Positions 48,703 to 61,137 of a stretch of DNA of 64,000 nt are shown in pieces (position 1 is the stretch's first letter; every line of letters begins with the position of its first letter). A model generated the notes under the pieces. The model saw only the letters and a program-made list of their open reading frames with translations. It was not told the origin of the DNA and made no database searches. The position numbers and the translations under genes are program-made. This DNA comes from Paramacrobiotus metropolitanus (Eukaryota > Tardigrada > Eutardigrada > Parachela > Macrobiotidae), in the NCBI RefSeq assembly GCF_019649055.1, contig NW_026570237.1, positions 868,001-932,000 on the forward strand, in the 5' to 3' direction.

Positions 48703-51700
48703 TCATATGAAAATCCGGACTGTACCAGTATTAGTGACTGGTATTTTGTTTTGCTCGATATTTAATTTCATTCGTTTTATTAGTCTGCCTTGGCAAGCAA
48801 TAGCGTTACCCGGTCGTGGCGGCTGGTAGCATCGTGATGAGCCACCTTTCCTCACATCCCGGAATAACTGACAGCTAATACTGTTCCAGTTGGCTTTCCC
48901 GCAGCACTTTTTCATGGGAAGTCTATCCGTTAAAGATTCCTCAAGTCTCTGTGCCAGCCAGACTAAACCGGAACTAACGCCTGCGACCTGCCGATCTTGG
49001 ACAACCAGCTTCACCCGTCCGCCGCCCGGGTGCATGTTGGCCAGAATGAGATTGGCGTTGTCCGAATAGCAGCACTGCTGTTGATACTTGCGCGATACAG
49101 TGGGAGCTACAACGCACAGCACCGAGGCGAGATTTTCAGCACAAGGGCTGGTTGGCCACAACGTGCTGGTGGCTGTTTGAATACGGTTGCAGGCGCTGGT
49201 GCTGGTTAGCGGGTTCTCTACGGAGAACCGGGCACGGTCCAAACGGGCTTGATTCGCATTTGCTGGACACCCTGGGAAGTCTGCACAATCCGAGGAGTCG
49301 TATCTGTAAGCGAAGCGTTAAAACACTTATATACTGTAGATTTAAAAATTTACGTGCTAAACTTCCTAAATGACGTTCAAATAACACGAATGACCTTTGG
49401 CACACCTATGGAAACCCATATACGGTATTTTGCGCCGCGGGGGACCTCTACCTCAATGTTTTTCGTTCGGCATTCGCCCAGCATCCACAAAAATCAGTAT
49501 CAGCCGTACACTCCAGTATGGTGTTCATCAATTGGTGACGTTCAGGAAATCCCGCCAGATACTTGTTCCATTGAGCCTGACTAAGCAGCGTCTCCGAACC
49601 TTTATAGAAAGCCAACGCCTGGAATGCACGCCGACCAAACAACGGTTGAAGCGGTCGGCGAACGGTATAGGTTAAAATCCCTCCTGTCAGGTCCGAGGCG
49701 TCCGGTAAGTTGTTATTTTGACTGGACCGCGGGGTCAGTCGCTGAAGAAAATCTATATCGAAAAGCGGTGTCCAGAGGGATACCGGAAGTGACTGGCTCC
49801 CATGCAAAATGCCGTTCCCATTTATTGCCGCATTTCGGATGGTGTCTTTCATAATGCGAAGAGATCCTCGCAGAAAAGTGTATTTTTCGTTAGGGAAGCT
49901 TGGTTGATGGAGGTTAATGGCCGATTTCAACGTGATGTCCATTCGTCCTGTATTAATGGCTGACGGGACAAGAGGAACCACAATAGTGCGGACATGCCGC
50001 GTGATATCAGAACCACTGAAATTCGCCCAAATCAGTAGACTGTTCTATACTGGCAACCATTAAGTACTGTATATACAAAACTTGATTGCAGAGTGAAACT
50101 GGACCAAAACTGAAGGTTTCTTTCTACATAAGTTGTTGAACAAAGCAGACAAATTTATTCGTATATTTTAAATATTTTAAAGGAACCCAAGCTGGCTATT
50201 CCATATCAGGCAAACCGTTGATCACGGTTTTAAATCTTAGCTTTTTGAATTATCTTCATGAACTCGTGGACTAGAGTTGTCTGTACCTTATATACCATCC
50301 CACCAAATCAACCGCAACCTTCGAATTTTTTTGTAGAGTGTCTAAATCGGCATCGATATCATACGCATTCCATTGAACTTGTATCTTTGTGTCCCGCTGT
50401 GACTCCCATAAATGCTGGTTGATAAGCCTTGCAGAGTACGTTGTAGAATCTGCATAATATTATACACGAAGAAATATTACTATATAAGGACTGCTCACAG
50501 CCGCATAAATACCTTTCGGGCCAATGTATACGAGTATAAATCATTAACCATGGAATAACATAAACATTAAGAGTTTCAGAAATCTGGAAAGCAAGCTGCT
50601 CTGAAAATAGTGGAGTTAATATCGTGTACCGTACCGGACTATGCTTATTTTTGCTTACCAAATGTGTATGTCGACGTATAAGGGAAGGTGACGCCATTAT
50701 CCACCGAGATGCGCAAGGTCACTGCACCGAACTCTCCCGGTGTTGGAGCGATACACCGCACAGATGTCGGACCATGTTGCTGGCCGGGAAGGCTTTCACT
50801 GCCGAATTTACAAATGATCTGATTGGTGGGAGTGCTTGCACCAAAGCACACTCCGCTGACGATGATTTCACTGCCACCCAGAACGGAGCCGTATTTTGGA
50901 CTAACGGAAATCGCTCGACTACTGGATAAAACGCCGCAGTCAACGCCGGTGACGGTGTCGCCATCCACTCGAAATATTCAGCGACCAGGAACTCCAGTAT
51001 TCGATGTCCGCACAAGATTCCTCACATTCGCTGTTCCAGAACCGTCGATCATTTTATAATATTGGCCGTCGAATCGATTAAAGCCAGCTGAAGATTTAAC
51101 AAATAGTCAGTTAATGTGCTAATACGGTCGCTGAGTGATAGGAAGCAATCATTACCAATCGCATAGGTATAAATAGATCCTCCATCATTTATAAATTCAA
51201 TTTTGTCGTAGTTGAAGATAGAGAAGGAATACCGTCCATCGGTTGCCAGAATAATTTGGAAAGTATTGGCTGGAGTTTGCTGTGCGAACGTGTTATTATA
51301 TACTTTTGCGAAACGCAGAAAAATGCATCGTCACTTACCGGGGAACAACTTGTACCACATTCAATGACACGGGAAAACGTGAACACAAAAACCCATTGCG
51401 CGCGGAAGGATCGGAAACTTGCGTCGTAGGCTCTGTAACAGTTGCCAGCAACGGCATTTAAATCTGATGACGAGCCTATAGCATCTTTGACGTGCTTTAC
51501 CGTATTTGATTCGACACTTCGCGCAGTACAGGCGAATTCTGGTCGGTTATCTCCCGGTAAAAAATATTGTTATTCGAACTGCCTCCCGGGAACGTATTGC
51601 AGTTTGCGCTGGGACCGTTGTCCGACCAGAACGCCGACAGCAACGAAATGCCGTTCACAGGGAACCGGCTCGCGGTCCAGGATCTAAAGGGCTGATTGAA

Positions 51701-52030
51701 GCTGATTGAAGCTGATGTAGCCATTTGCTCCTAACTGAAACCACAGCAAATTTTCCGTCTTACGTCAAGTATAAAGCGTGCTTTCGGTCCATGAATGACA
51801 CGTGCACATTTGCATACTTATTAAGTACTTACATATAACTGCCTGTAGCTATGCTCCAGGAAAACAAATGGATAAGAAATCGCCACTCCCACGGAAGTGT
51901 GGTCGACTTTATCCAGGAGACGGTCACCAACGGCGGGGCCAAACGGTTGCAACGGAGCAGCATAGATTAGCGTAACAAATACAGAGAGAACACAAAAAGG
52001 AAAAGTAATAAAGTTTATCATTTCTGGCAT
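48703..52030 (-). pseudogene. mesh-like duplicate, truncated and mutated
   Basis: A second copy of the 36.4-41.7 kb gene on the same strand. Recognisable parts: signal peptide (ATG at 52030 or 52021, FCVLSVFVTLIYAAP), NIDO blocks (51500-51730, 51200-51390, 50930-51060), TIG-like (50645-50930), 50290-50450, 49448-50020 and AMOP (48780-49310, with QQCCY and MKKCC). A 10-bp tandem duplication at 51691-51710 (CTGATTGAAG twice) shifts the NIDO frame, and a TGA at 50978-50980 replaces the Trp codon of PGRWIFRVD. The VWD, following block and sushi exons present in the other copy are missing to the left. Intron positions are conserved. It is most likely non-functional. Confidence 0.8.
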
Positions 52031-52724
52031 GGAACTGATTTTTGAGAATAACGTAAGAGGGAAGCGAAAGGATTTTGTGTGTTACGTAATATTGGCAAAG
52101 CAACGGGAAGAATTATGTAGGAAAGGTCAAGGCCAGACCGGCCGCTCGCATGTGCCAAAGCGCTGTTTATAAGAGTAGGCAATCGAAATCACTGGTAAAG
52201 AGAAATCGTCAGAAGTGTAAACCGAGCAAATGTAAAATCAATGTGAACACCAGAGAAGGGTAGTACAGCATTTCTATGCTTATCGAACAAACAGGTACCT
52301 CACAAACTCACAGACACATCTGATTAAATAAGCCAGCATGTCACCGTTTTTAATGTCCAAACAACAGTACAGCTATCTATTGTAAAAATCTTGACGAAAC
52401 ATTAAGCAACGATACGGGTAGCGTCTTCCGCATTACACTTCCGTGTGCATTGCTGCACCCCCAATTATTAAGAACGGCCCTGCCCTTAGCCACTTCTTTG
52501 TTTTAAATCAAAAAGTTGCGTTTATTGCCTCTGAGGTAAAAATTAGGGATATGTGCAAACTTCGCAATAACAATTACCGTAGGATCGCAATGGTTGGATG
52601 ACAAGTTGCCTGCACAAAGATAGAATAATAAGTACGCATACGGTGATGCGCTTACGAAATCGTAAATCAATGACTGTGGTGAACGTTGGAAAAGCCATGC
52701 AGTAGTTATTATTTTAGCCGAATT
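52031..52724. other. spacer between the TEP gene and the mesh-like duplicate
   Basis: No coding sequence is recognised. It should contain the 3' UTR of the TEP gene and the former promoter of the mesh-like pseudogene, both on the minus strand. Confidence 0.45.
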
Positions 52725-55700
52725 TCAGGAGTTGCTTGCGTCGCTCAAGGAATAACTAACAACTATGTCATTGGATGGCTGGGTCGAACGACGAACTCGC
52801 ACTGTACGGGCCGCGCTAATTTCCGGCGTGCACACCTGTCTCCACATGAGGAAGTCTTTGCACGACTGAATCTGGGTATCCCACTGCGATAGCATATTGA
52901 GCGTTACAAGGTTTGGCTGATTGAAAGTACATCATATTACACACGCGGAAACTTCAACACTTTAAAAAACACTTTGCCGGCTACTTCTTACATCAGTAAT
53001 AACGGTGACTGCCTCTCCGGAATTCTCTTCGAAAACGTAGCAGCTTAATGCCGGCACCTCAGCGTCCACAACACGGTCTTCCTCGCTGTTGCCGTCGAAC
53101 CTAGGCGGACATAATTACAGTAATTATCGGATACCGTGCTGTGTTCCTAGGTTCGAGCTTCTTAGCTTTCATAGGTTTCTAAGGTTTTAATTTTTCTGCC
53201 CACGCCTTCGTGACGATTGACCTTTGCGGTCGATATAATATTGTGATCCGCGCTGCATAAAGCAGTCGTAATACAAGCTCGTACAAGATGCAGGTGCAAC
53301 TAACCAAGCTGTTCCGTAAACTCACGCTAGACAAATCTCCAGAGTGAGTTGGTTGGCGTCTGTGTCGGCTACCAGTTTCGTTGTGATTTCCACTTCCCCG
53401 TCGGTTGGGCTCGCACTGAGCTGGCTCGCTTGCTCAGCAAGTTGTACAACGACCTCGTTGTACCGGCAGCTGATCACGGCTCGACAGGTGCCTTCCCCGG
53501 AATTGCTCAACGTCACTGCGCTAGACAACAGCGGTACGTCTTCCATCTGCGGTTCAATCTCATCCGAGCGTAAATGCATCTCGCATGACTCGCCGTTGTC
53601 AAAATCCACATGGATTTGGCAAGGTTTGGTGGAATGGACGACATCCAACACCATCTCACTCATGGCGTACAGCAATACGACTTCATTCTGCAAACATCCT
53701 GAAAATCCATTGCTGATCATACCGGCTAAACAACGGCACACTGCGTACCTGTGTCGCTCGGAACTCCCCGTTGGGAGTCCGCTGCGACATCAGCCAGTTG
53801 GCAATCGGTCCCACATCGGTGACGTTGTCAGCGCCGTGGAGTGCCAGCAGGGAGTAGGCGGTGGTCTCCACATCAATGTCGTGCGATGCGTTGCGATTGC
53901 GTCGAATCTTGGGTGCTGGCCAGTAGAGAATTCCTGGAGCAGTTTCGGCAGCGGCGAGCAGCTTGCTCGGACACGGGCTGTACGCCGGGCTCTGCAGTTT
54001 TTGCAGTACCAAGCACGTGATGGCCATTTCATAGGTGCTGTTTAATCCGGACAAATGGCGCTCCAGCGCGGCTTGTGCGATTTGCATGGTGGTACTATGG
54101 TGCTCCGCCTCGATGTACGCCAGCAGGACGAAAGCGGTCAGGCTGACTTGTGTTCTCGCACCACCCTGCATGCTAATATCCAGCGTACCGCCCTTCTCGG
54201 CGAACATGCCGGTGGCGCCGTCCAAGCGACTATCCAAAAAGGCCAGTGACTTTGACAGCAACGTGCGATTTACCGGTACCACGTCCCTGGTCAGCAGCTG
54301 CGCGCGGATGGCCGATGCGGTCAGCCATGTCGACCCGGGAGTGGCTTGGGTGCCTTTTAAGCTGCAATTTTTAAACGGTTTCAGGGAATTACGAGGCGTT
54401 ATCAAAAATTTTTCAAGACGGGTCTTAACTCAGTGTACGCTTTATCTTTTTCGCCCAAGAGTGTGCTTTTTTATTTAAAATGGAGTTTAATTGAATTCCA
54501 TCGACATTATGCATAGAGTAAACTAAATTACCGTACATTCGTACCTGTACGAGCCATCCACTTTGTTGCGGAAACGCTTCAGTCCGTATGCTTGCTGCCC
54601 GTCCACTTTGCTGCGGGAACGTTGCGGACCATATGGCTGCTGGCCGACTCGCACTATGAAAACCGTAACAACTGTAAACTTACTGTATGGTACGGACCGT
54701 ATACATGAGAAAAACATGGCAACTGATTACTAAGACGTACGGTTTCTAATATTACGAGAGAGCCGATCCAGTAGTTCCTTAACTTGGACCGTGTCAAAAT
54801 GTTGAAGGCGCTGCAGATGTTGCCGCAAAAGGCCGAAGGTCATTAGCCAGGCGACGGTGTGATCGCATGAGCGGCTTGTTAGTTTGCGTTTGGCTAAATG
54901 GTCATAATCTTGAACATTGGTAGAAGACGCAACCTGTTGCAGCAGCGAGCCCCAAGCGTCACCTGCAATGCATACGCACATACATGCTGCATCAGGACCA
55001 CTACCAAATTCCGCCTGACACTAAACTTCGGAGGAGCAACTACAACTTACTGTACATCTGAACAGTGCACTGTTTTGAATCCGGCACCACAGCTGCGCTA
55101 TGTTCGGGCAGCGGGATCGGCACATGGATCGTACTACCGTTTCTTAGCAAGTACGTATCCGATGTGCGAATCCTAACTGTACCGCTCCTGATTATGGTGA
55201 CGTTCTTGCGCACCCGGTCAATCAGTTCATTGCCTTGCAGCAGTGAAGCAGTGATAGTCTGTGTACTAGCCTTGTACGGCCCGAAACGAAACTGGTAAAA
55301 CTGGACGTTGTCAGCGTTGCCGGTGTAGTCAAAGGCGAATGTCTTGGAGAGCAGCGGATATCCAATCTCCACCACGAGTTTCCAAGGATCTGCGCGCAGA
55401 GGATCGGAAGCGTTGGCGTAGACGGTGGCTTTCAAGAAGACCACCTCGTTCTCGATTAAGGTTACCGGTACGGGCATGTCTATATACGCGTCTTGGACGA
55501 CGTGAACCTATCAAATAGAGCAATCCAGCTACCGTCTTTCTCGTTGCTATGCTCGCCATATTCAAAGCGTTTAAAAAAGCAGATTGCAAAGGTTTTCTCT
55601 AGCCTCTGTAGGAGTCGTTGTGATTGCCAGCGGTGTATCCAAGCCCACCGCAAATGCGGTTATGGACCACGTTGTGATGGCGTCCGGCAGTTGTTCCACA

Positions 55701-58700
55701 AGCCGCAGCTTGCCCTGATCACTGCGCAATTAAACCACGCGTTGACAGGAGAATTCTCCTTAACTGAATCGCATTCCTACTCTGTGGCCCCAGTGTAGAA
55801 CAGAAAACTATCTCGGAAATCCTGCCGCAGAATTTTACCGGTCGGTTTTTTGGCGGGCTTGTTTTTCCCTATAATGTTCATTACATTGTCAACGCTAAGA
55901 TATAACCGTGCATAGTGTCAAATGTGGTAATAATTTAAAAAATAATATTTCGGCGACATTGAAAAACAAGTACATACGTTTTCTGCCGGATGAAAATGAA
56001 TCAGGAATGTCCTGGGTGAAGAGATGCACGATAAGGCCAGCGTTCTGAAGCATAGCAATGCGTGAAATCAGAAACAACATTTATATGACTAAGAGAACTT
56101 GAGGAATTCGTACTGAGAAAGCAGCTAGATCATCGTTTTCCGACCCGAATGCAATTGCGGGTGGTGCAGGATGCGATCCAATCTGTTTACACACACATTC
56201 CTAGCATACCATTGCGGCACCCTGGAAAATCTGCACACTTGGCTACCTCGGTTGTTATGTTGTCGAATGTGCTATCCAACTGCCGTAGCCCCTTGTCAAC
56301 CGCCAAGAAAGCTACTAGAGTGTTCTTGGATGCTTGTACGTTGATCCGCACCTTCTCCCCTAATCCGGGACGAAGGTGTGCGCGTTGGAGATTCTCGGGG
56401 ACGGCGGTAACGGTCAACTGTGCAGACGTTGTCTTTATACTGCAGCTTTATGCAACTGACGTAATTTTAGTGTTTACACTTGTCAGTTATTGGCCGATAA
56501 CAAAACTGTCAAGAAGATATAAAGCGTACATTTGTTAACAAGGAGGCTTGCTGCACGTGGAATTCCACCATGTCACTGCCAGGGATTCCGTATGCGACAA
56601 AATAAGCGACAAGGCTGGTCGTCGGGACCATATCTGCCGTCACTTGAAGCGATAGCGGCCCGCTGTGCTCGTTCGTCATGTTATAGGTCCTTGAATACAA
56701 GACGTTTTGTCGGGACGCGACCTACGCATTTGCACAATCCAGGCAAATCGATTTCCACACATAGATGCGGAACGGTCGAACTTACGACTATCTCCATCGT
56801 AGTGCAGCCTTGCGTGCAAGCCACAGAAAACCGTACGACATCGCCAACCCGAAACATTTGCCCGCGTTCCATCTGGATGGTAGCCAACACACCGTTGTGT
56901 CGTGGAAATTTAAATTTCCGGCTCAGTTCGCCTACGGTACAGGTCAGCTCCATTTCCTTAGCACTGGACGCCGTCGTCACCGGTATGACCAGCGTACTGG
57001 CATCCATCCGAAAAGCTGTGTCAATCGTCAAAGGAGAGTACGCCGGGCTACTGATTTCTGGTGACTCGCTGTCGTCGGGGTCTTCATTGCTTTCTGGCTC
57101 AGTATCATCTAGTTGCTCGCCGCTGCACGGTTCCTCGTCAAAGTCGGATGGGCCGAGCACATACGGCTGTCCGTCTGGCATGACCGCGCGGATGGTCACG
57201 TTGACCGCGAAGCCCGGTTGGAAGCTCTGCCACGGGATGGAAGCCAGCAGTTGCAAGCGGTCACAGAAGACGGGAAAGTTCTGCGTCGTGATGACCTTTC
57301 GGTTGGTTGTCAGTTCCCGCGCCGTAGCTGTTATGTTCAGCATGTGCGGACCGGCTGCGCTGCCCTTGCAGTTCACTTTACCGTCCTCGTTGAGATCGAT
57401 GGGCACGGTGATGCGGCCGCTGGCGGTGATCATCTGTGCAGTTTAACCCAACCCATTCAGTAATCGTGTGGACTTTGAAACCAAGTGGTGTCTAGAGTGT
57501 GAGCTTACCTGGGGCATAGATTCTTGGATGACACTTTCCCCTTCGCTAACAAAGATCTGGACGTCTCCTCTTATGGGGTGCCCGAAGTGATCCCTGCGCA
57601 GGCAGTTTCAATTTGGCGCTTGTTAAAATTTAAAAAGAACGGATAAATACACTAAACATTGTAAACTTACTTGAGGGAGATTTCGAAGAGCATTATACTG
57701 TCATCTCGCATTATATAAGCCGGTCCGGTGATGCTTATTGAGAACTTAGGAAGTTCTAGACGCAAAACTCTGTCAGTACGATAAGTTTCCAGCAGCAACA
57801 ACTCGCCGACGACAGCTAGCTGGTTACCGTAATTGGATACCGAAATGCGTTTCGACGCTATTTTTTTGCCGTCAACCTCCAGGACTTCGATAGACCACTC
57901 CCCCAACTCGGGTTCAAGCGGCAAAGGTTCAATGGTTCCGTTAAAAAATCCCGGGACTGCAATAGGGGAAATGGCGTTTTATTTGTAAATGGAAGGTCAA
58001 CTGTAGGGTTGTAATGAGCACTTTTAGCGTACATTTGTCGTTCTGCCATGAAAGACTTTTGTGCCAGTTAATTTCGCCCACAGGGTCCTGTAACATGCTT
58101 CTTCATAAGTTATTAGTCGGGAGTTGCGTCACTTGGGTGTAGGTCGCTTAAGGAAGTAGACCGATACATACGAGGGCAGAATCTGATAGTATTATTTTGC
58201 ATGGTACCATTTTCGTGTACGTGCACAGAAACTTTGCCATACAGAGACAATTTTTTTCCACTGTGTCATTCTGCAGTCAGATGATTTGTGCATCTGTCCA
58301 TTGACGGGAAACCCGTTTGTGCGCGCAACGTCCGGTTGGGCGGTTGTGGGGGAAGTAAAATTCTGATTTTATTTACTCTAGAAGTTCTTAAAATATATAA
58401 GAACGAGCAGATTTGCGCCTTGACGTGCTCACCTTTAGATACACGCTGACCGTCTGGACATTCCGGGAGAGCCGAAGTTGCTCGTCTAAAACGATCACTC
58501 GGAAGTGAATTACATCTTCTGGTCGGTAGATGGGTTTATCGGTTTGCAGTAAAACGGTATTATCCACAACCATCAGCATCAGGTCGCTTGTTTCAGTTCT
58601 CGTGGTCCCGCCACAAGTGGCCACTACAATCAGTTGGTAGCTCCCATCGTGAGGGACATCTCCAATCTATAGAATTATTCAAGCGTTGAACACTTAATTA

Positions 58701-59075
58701 TCCTTTGCGGTAATCAGGGATACTTCTCTTAGAAACCGCAGTGAACATATAAGTACGTATAAGTAAAGCAGATACTGACATGCTATGCGGAAGTCGCACT
58801 ACGACTACCGCACTAGATGACCAAACCTTACTCAATCGACAAAGTGGGAAAATAAGAAAGATAAATGTTTTCTTATGTCGAAGCTCTACTTACCAAACTA
58901 TTACCTATTCCTACGTGCACGAGAGTTATCTGGAAGATGTAATTATCCAGAGTTAGTAAAAGGGATGTGACTTCCGGTAGGTACACGCTACTGCTTTCGC
59001 TACTAGAAGACACGAGAGATCTCAGATTCAGGATGTTGTTATTAAATTGCAATTCCATAGATGTTCCAGTCAAGA
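52725..59075 (-). CDS. thioester-protein-family (alpha-2-macroglobulin/TEP) protein lacking GCGEQ; 5' end missing
   Basis: Minus-strand exons with matching phase: 58894-59075, 58433-58666, 58033-58087, 57671-57956, 57509-57593, then approximate exons 56726-57433, 56510-56690, 56190-56417, 55981-56050, 55585-55721, then exact again 55051-55507, 54741-54962, 54545-54653, 53749-54361, 53326-53687, 52992-53100, 52725-52883. MG1-MG2: QTDKPIYRPEDVIHFRV. MG3: LPKFSISITGPAYI. MG6: FLAVDKGLRQL. CUB-side boundary: LPDAITTWSITAFAVG. TED: GSTWLTASAIRAQ and later TAYSLLALHGADN. At the usual thioester position it reads SRSCDHTVAW: the Cys is kept, Gly-Glu-Gln are not. C-terminus CKDFLMWRQVC. The family works outside the cell in complement-like opsonisation or septate junctions (insect Mcr also lacks the thioester). 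The signal-peptide exon is not found before the retroelement-like ORFs to the right. Confidence 0.82.
54556..54645 (-). repeat. 45-bp tandem duplication inside the TEP coding sequence
   Basis: Two 45-bp units in tandem (54556-54600 and 54601-54645) within the 109-nt exon 54545-54653. The protein shows GQQPYGPQRSRSKVD then GQQAYGLKRFRNKVD. Being a multiple of three it keeps the frame. It lies between the first TED helices and GSTWLTAS, where other family members have a single copy of this length. Confidence 0.85.
58776..58855 (-). mobile_element. LTR terminal fragment in a TEP intron
   Basis: The first ~78 bases (TGACATGCTATGCGGAAG... through ACTCAATCG) match the outer end of the 25.5-kb element's LTR with a few substitutions; similarity stops near GTGGGAA. 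It lies in the intron between TEP exons 58433-58666 and 58894-59075. No second end and no target duplication are visible, so it is a truncated solo LTR. Confidence 0.8.
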
Positions 59076-59407
59076 CTAAATTGCATATCAAAATTCAAGA
59101 GAGATAACGCCGCAATTAACATGGGATCAATCTGGCGCTAGTGAGTCACAGAAGCTAGCAATTATCAACCAATTAGCGGCGACATAAGCAACACCAATCT
59201 CGTACAAAAGTCTGCATGTACGACGCTTCCTACCACCACCGCGTCATCCCCGCATCAAATAACGCCTCCGTCCGCGGAGGACACTAACAAAAACAACAAA
59301 AACGCAACAACATAAGAGATCTCCCCTAGGGAGGTTTATCTACCGAGTTTAAGGCCATCGCGGTCCGTCACATCCACCACACGTCCTGTATCGGTTCCGT
59401 CCTGGAC
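59076..59407. other. spacer between TEP and retroelement-like ORFs
   Basis: No coding sequence is recognised. It contains the branch/acceptor side of the intron before the first visible TEP exon. Confidence 0.4.
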
Positions 59408-60117
59408 TCACTGTCGCTCCAGGTTACTCAGCGCATACGCCGCGGTCATCCATCCTTGTCGGGCATCCGACATCCGCTTTGACGCAACTGGATCCTCGCG
59501 TTCTTTCTGCTCCAGGCTTTTGATGGCCGTGGTGAGTTCCGAAGGGAAAGTGATGGTGTTCGTCGGTGGGGGAAGGTTGTAGGCAGCCAGGGTCAGTTCC
59601 ATTTCCTGGCGGTTTTTCTTCAGCGCTCGCAACATGTCGAGTTCCAGAATATACATGCCCTGCACATTACGGGCAGCCTGCTGTGCTTCTGGGGCCAACT
59701 CGTACCAACGTTCGTAGGTACGAAATACTGGGGCAACTTCGCTTCCTTCAGGCTGGAAAACGTAACGTGGCAGTCCGTATCGCGCTGCCAGTCCGTCCAG
59801 TACCACCTTCAATGCATGAAACACTCTCCAAAACCATGGAGTACCAAAGTGAATCTTTTGCAAGTCATCCACTGCTTCCGCCATACGCTTCTGCACGTTG
59901 TTTCGTTCGCGTGCAAAATTTTGCGCTACCAGGTTTCCCGCTGTCTGGCGCACTTCCGCAGCAATCCGGTGTTCTTGTACACCGCGCTCTGTTGCACCAA
60001 CCTCACCGACTTTTTCTGGTGAAACGCTTTTTGATCAAAATCGTATGAGATCAGATACGGGACTTCTTCGATACGGTCCATATGATCGCAAATAAACTGA
60101 GCCACGTTCGTCAACAT
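59408..60117 (-). CDS. unknown protein, two frames split by a homopolymer frameshift
   Basis: The ATG at 60115-60117 opens MLTNVAQFICDHMDRIEEV. The frame becomes unrelated after DFDQKAF; the other frame is open from that point through VGEVGATERGVQEH, RQTAGNLVAQNFAR and on to ALSNLERQ, stop at 59408. The switch is at a run of five T (60028-60032, plus strand), so a 1-nt length change there explains it. The joined product would be about 235 residues, strongly helical (DDLQKIHFGTPWFW, YELAPEAQQAARNV). I recognise no domain. It follows the ORF at 60188 by only 70 bp and may belong to the same unit, perhaps a capsid-like protein of the retroelement on the right. Confidence 0.5.
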
Positions 60118-60187
60118 TTTGAATGACGAGATTATTTTTGAGTGGTAATGTGGCGATTGTTCGTCGCTGACACAACGCGAAACCGAA

Positions 60188-61137
60188 TCAATTGGTTGGC
60201 TTCTTGCTGGAACAACCGCAACTTCCGAAAGGCCATATCGTCACAGTGACGTCCATATACTGAGCAAGATTAGGTTGCTCGTAATTCATCCAGTGATCGT
60301 TGTTCACATTCTGGAACGGCGGAAGCACATCCACGTACGCTGAAATCTGTTTCAGCATCTCCAGCCACTCCGTCCAGGCGCTTTTCTGCAACATTCGCAT
60401 GCAGATCTTTCGGTAGCGCATATCCAACGATCCCTGCAACATCTCGCGCAGCACGGCCATGACACTCGGGACAATTGTGGTCTGTCCATCATTGTCGCCC
60501 ATCTGAGGGTTCTGCTGCTGTTCAATTACTGCAGGCAGTCCACCAATCTTCAGTTTCTTCTTTTCCTCCACTGTCAAGAGGGAAATCTTCTTGAATAAGG
60601 TGTCGGAGGTGATGGCGTTTCTCCCCATGGCATTTTCCTTCTCCATGGCTTTTTGGACGCCCATTTCATTATTTTTTGGAGCAGTCTCTTTCTGCTCGTC
60701 CAACAAACGAAACTTCGGAATTTGAGGGTTCTCTTTTCCCTCCACTTTTTTCTGTTGATCCTGAAAAGCAACGTGCTTATCCTCTGGTTTCTCTGGTGGC
60801 TGCACTTTCTCCACCATCTCCTGTGCACTATCGCCAAGCACTCGTCCAAATCGAGAGCGCATCTGGAAAGTCATACATCCAGATATGACAATATGGTACC
60901 CACATGCAGGAAACACATTCTGCCATTGCAATCAAGTTTCTTCTTTACTTGATCACTTACTCGAACGTCTTTTTGGACTTCCTTTGCTGGAACTCCAGGA
61001 TTATCACTCTCCTGGTCGATCAGCTGCATGTAGCGTTGGTACACCTCTTCATCTTCATCCGTGAAGGTCGCGATACCAGATGACTTCAGGACCGCTGGCT
61101 GCGGGTTTACAGAGCGCAGTCGTCCTCTTCCTGCCAT
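60188..61137 (-). CDS. unknown two-exon protein next to retroelement
   Basis: Exon 1 60961-61137 (MAGRGRLRSVNPQPAVLK, then acidic DEDEEVYQRYMQLIDQE), donor GTAAGT; exon 2 60188-60862 after a CCAG acceptor, phase 0 on both sides. About 283 residues: charged coiled-coil-like middle part (QQKKVEGKENPQIPKFR, EEKKKLKIGGLPAVIE), then hydrophobic helical part (MAVLREMLQGSLDMRY) and a Cys-containing end (WPFGSCGCSSKKPTN). No domain recognised. The good intron argues that it is expressed as mRNA rather than being a simple gag. Confidence 0.55.

Noticed and set aside
52686-52892. A 68-codon plus-strand ORF between the TEP gene and the mesh-like duplicate
   Set aside because: It overlaps the last TEP exon on the other strand, which fits in phase and contains the family-like Cys tail.
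58776-59400. The LTR fragment as the 3' LTR of the element with the 63-kb integrase
   Set aside because: A phase-consistent TEP exon (58894-59075) lies between it and the ORFs, and the fragment lacks its second half.
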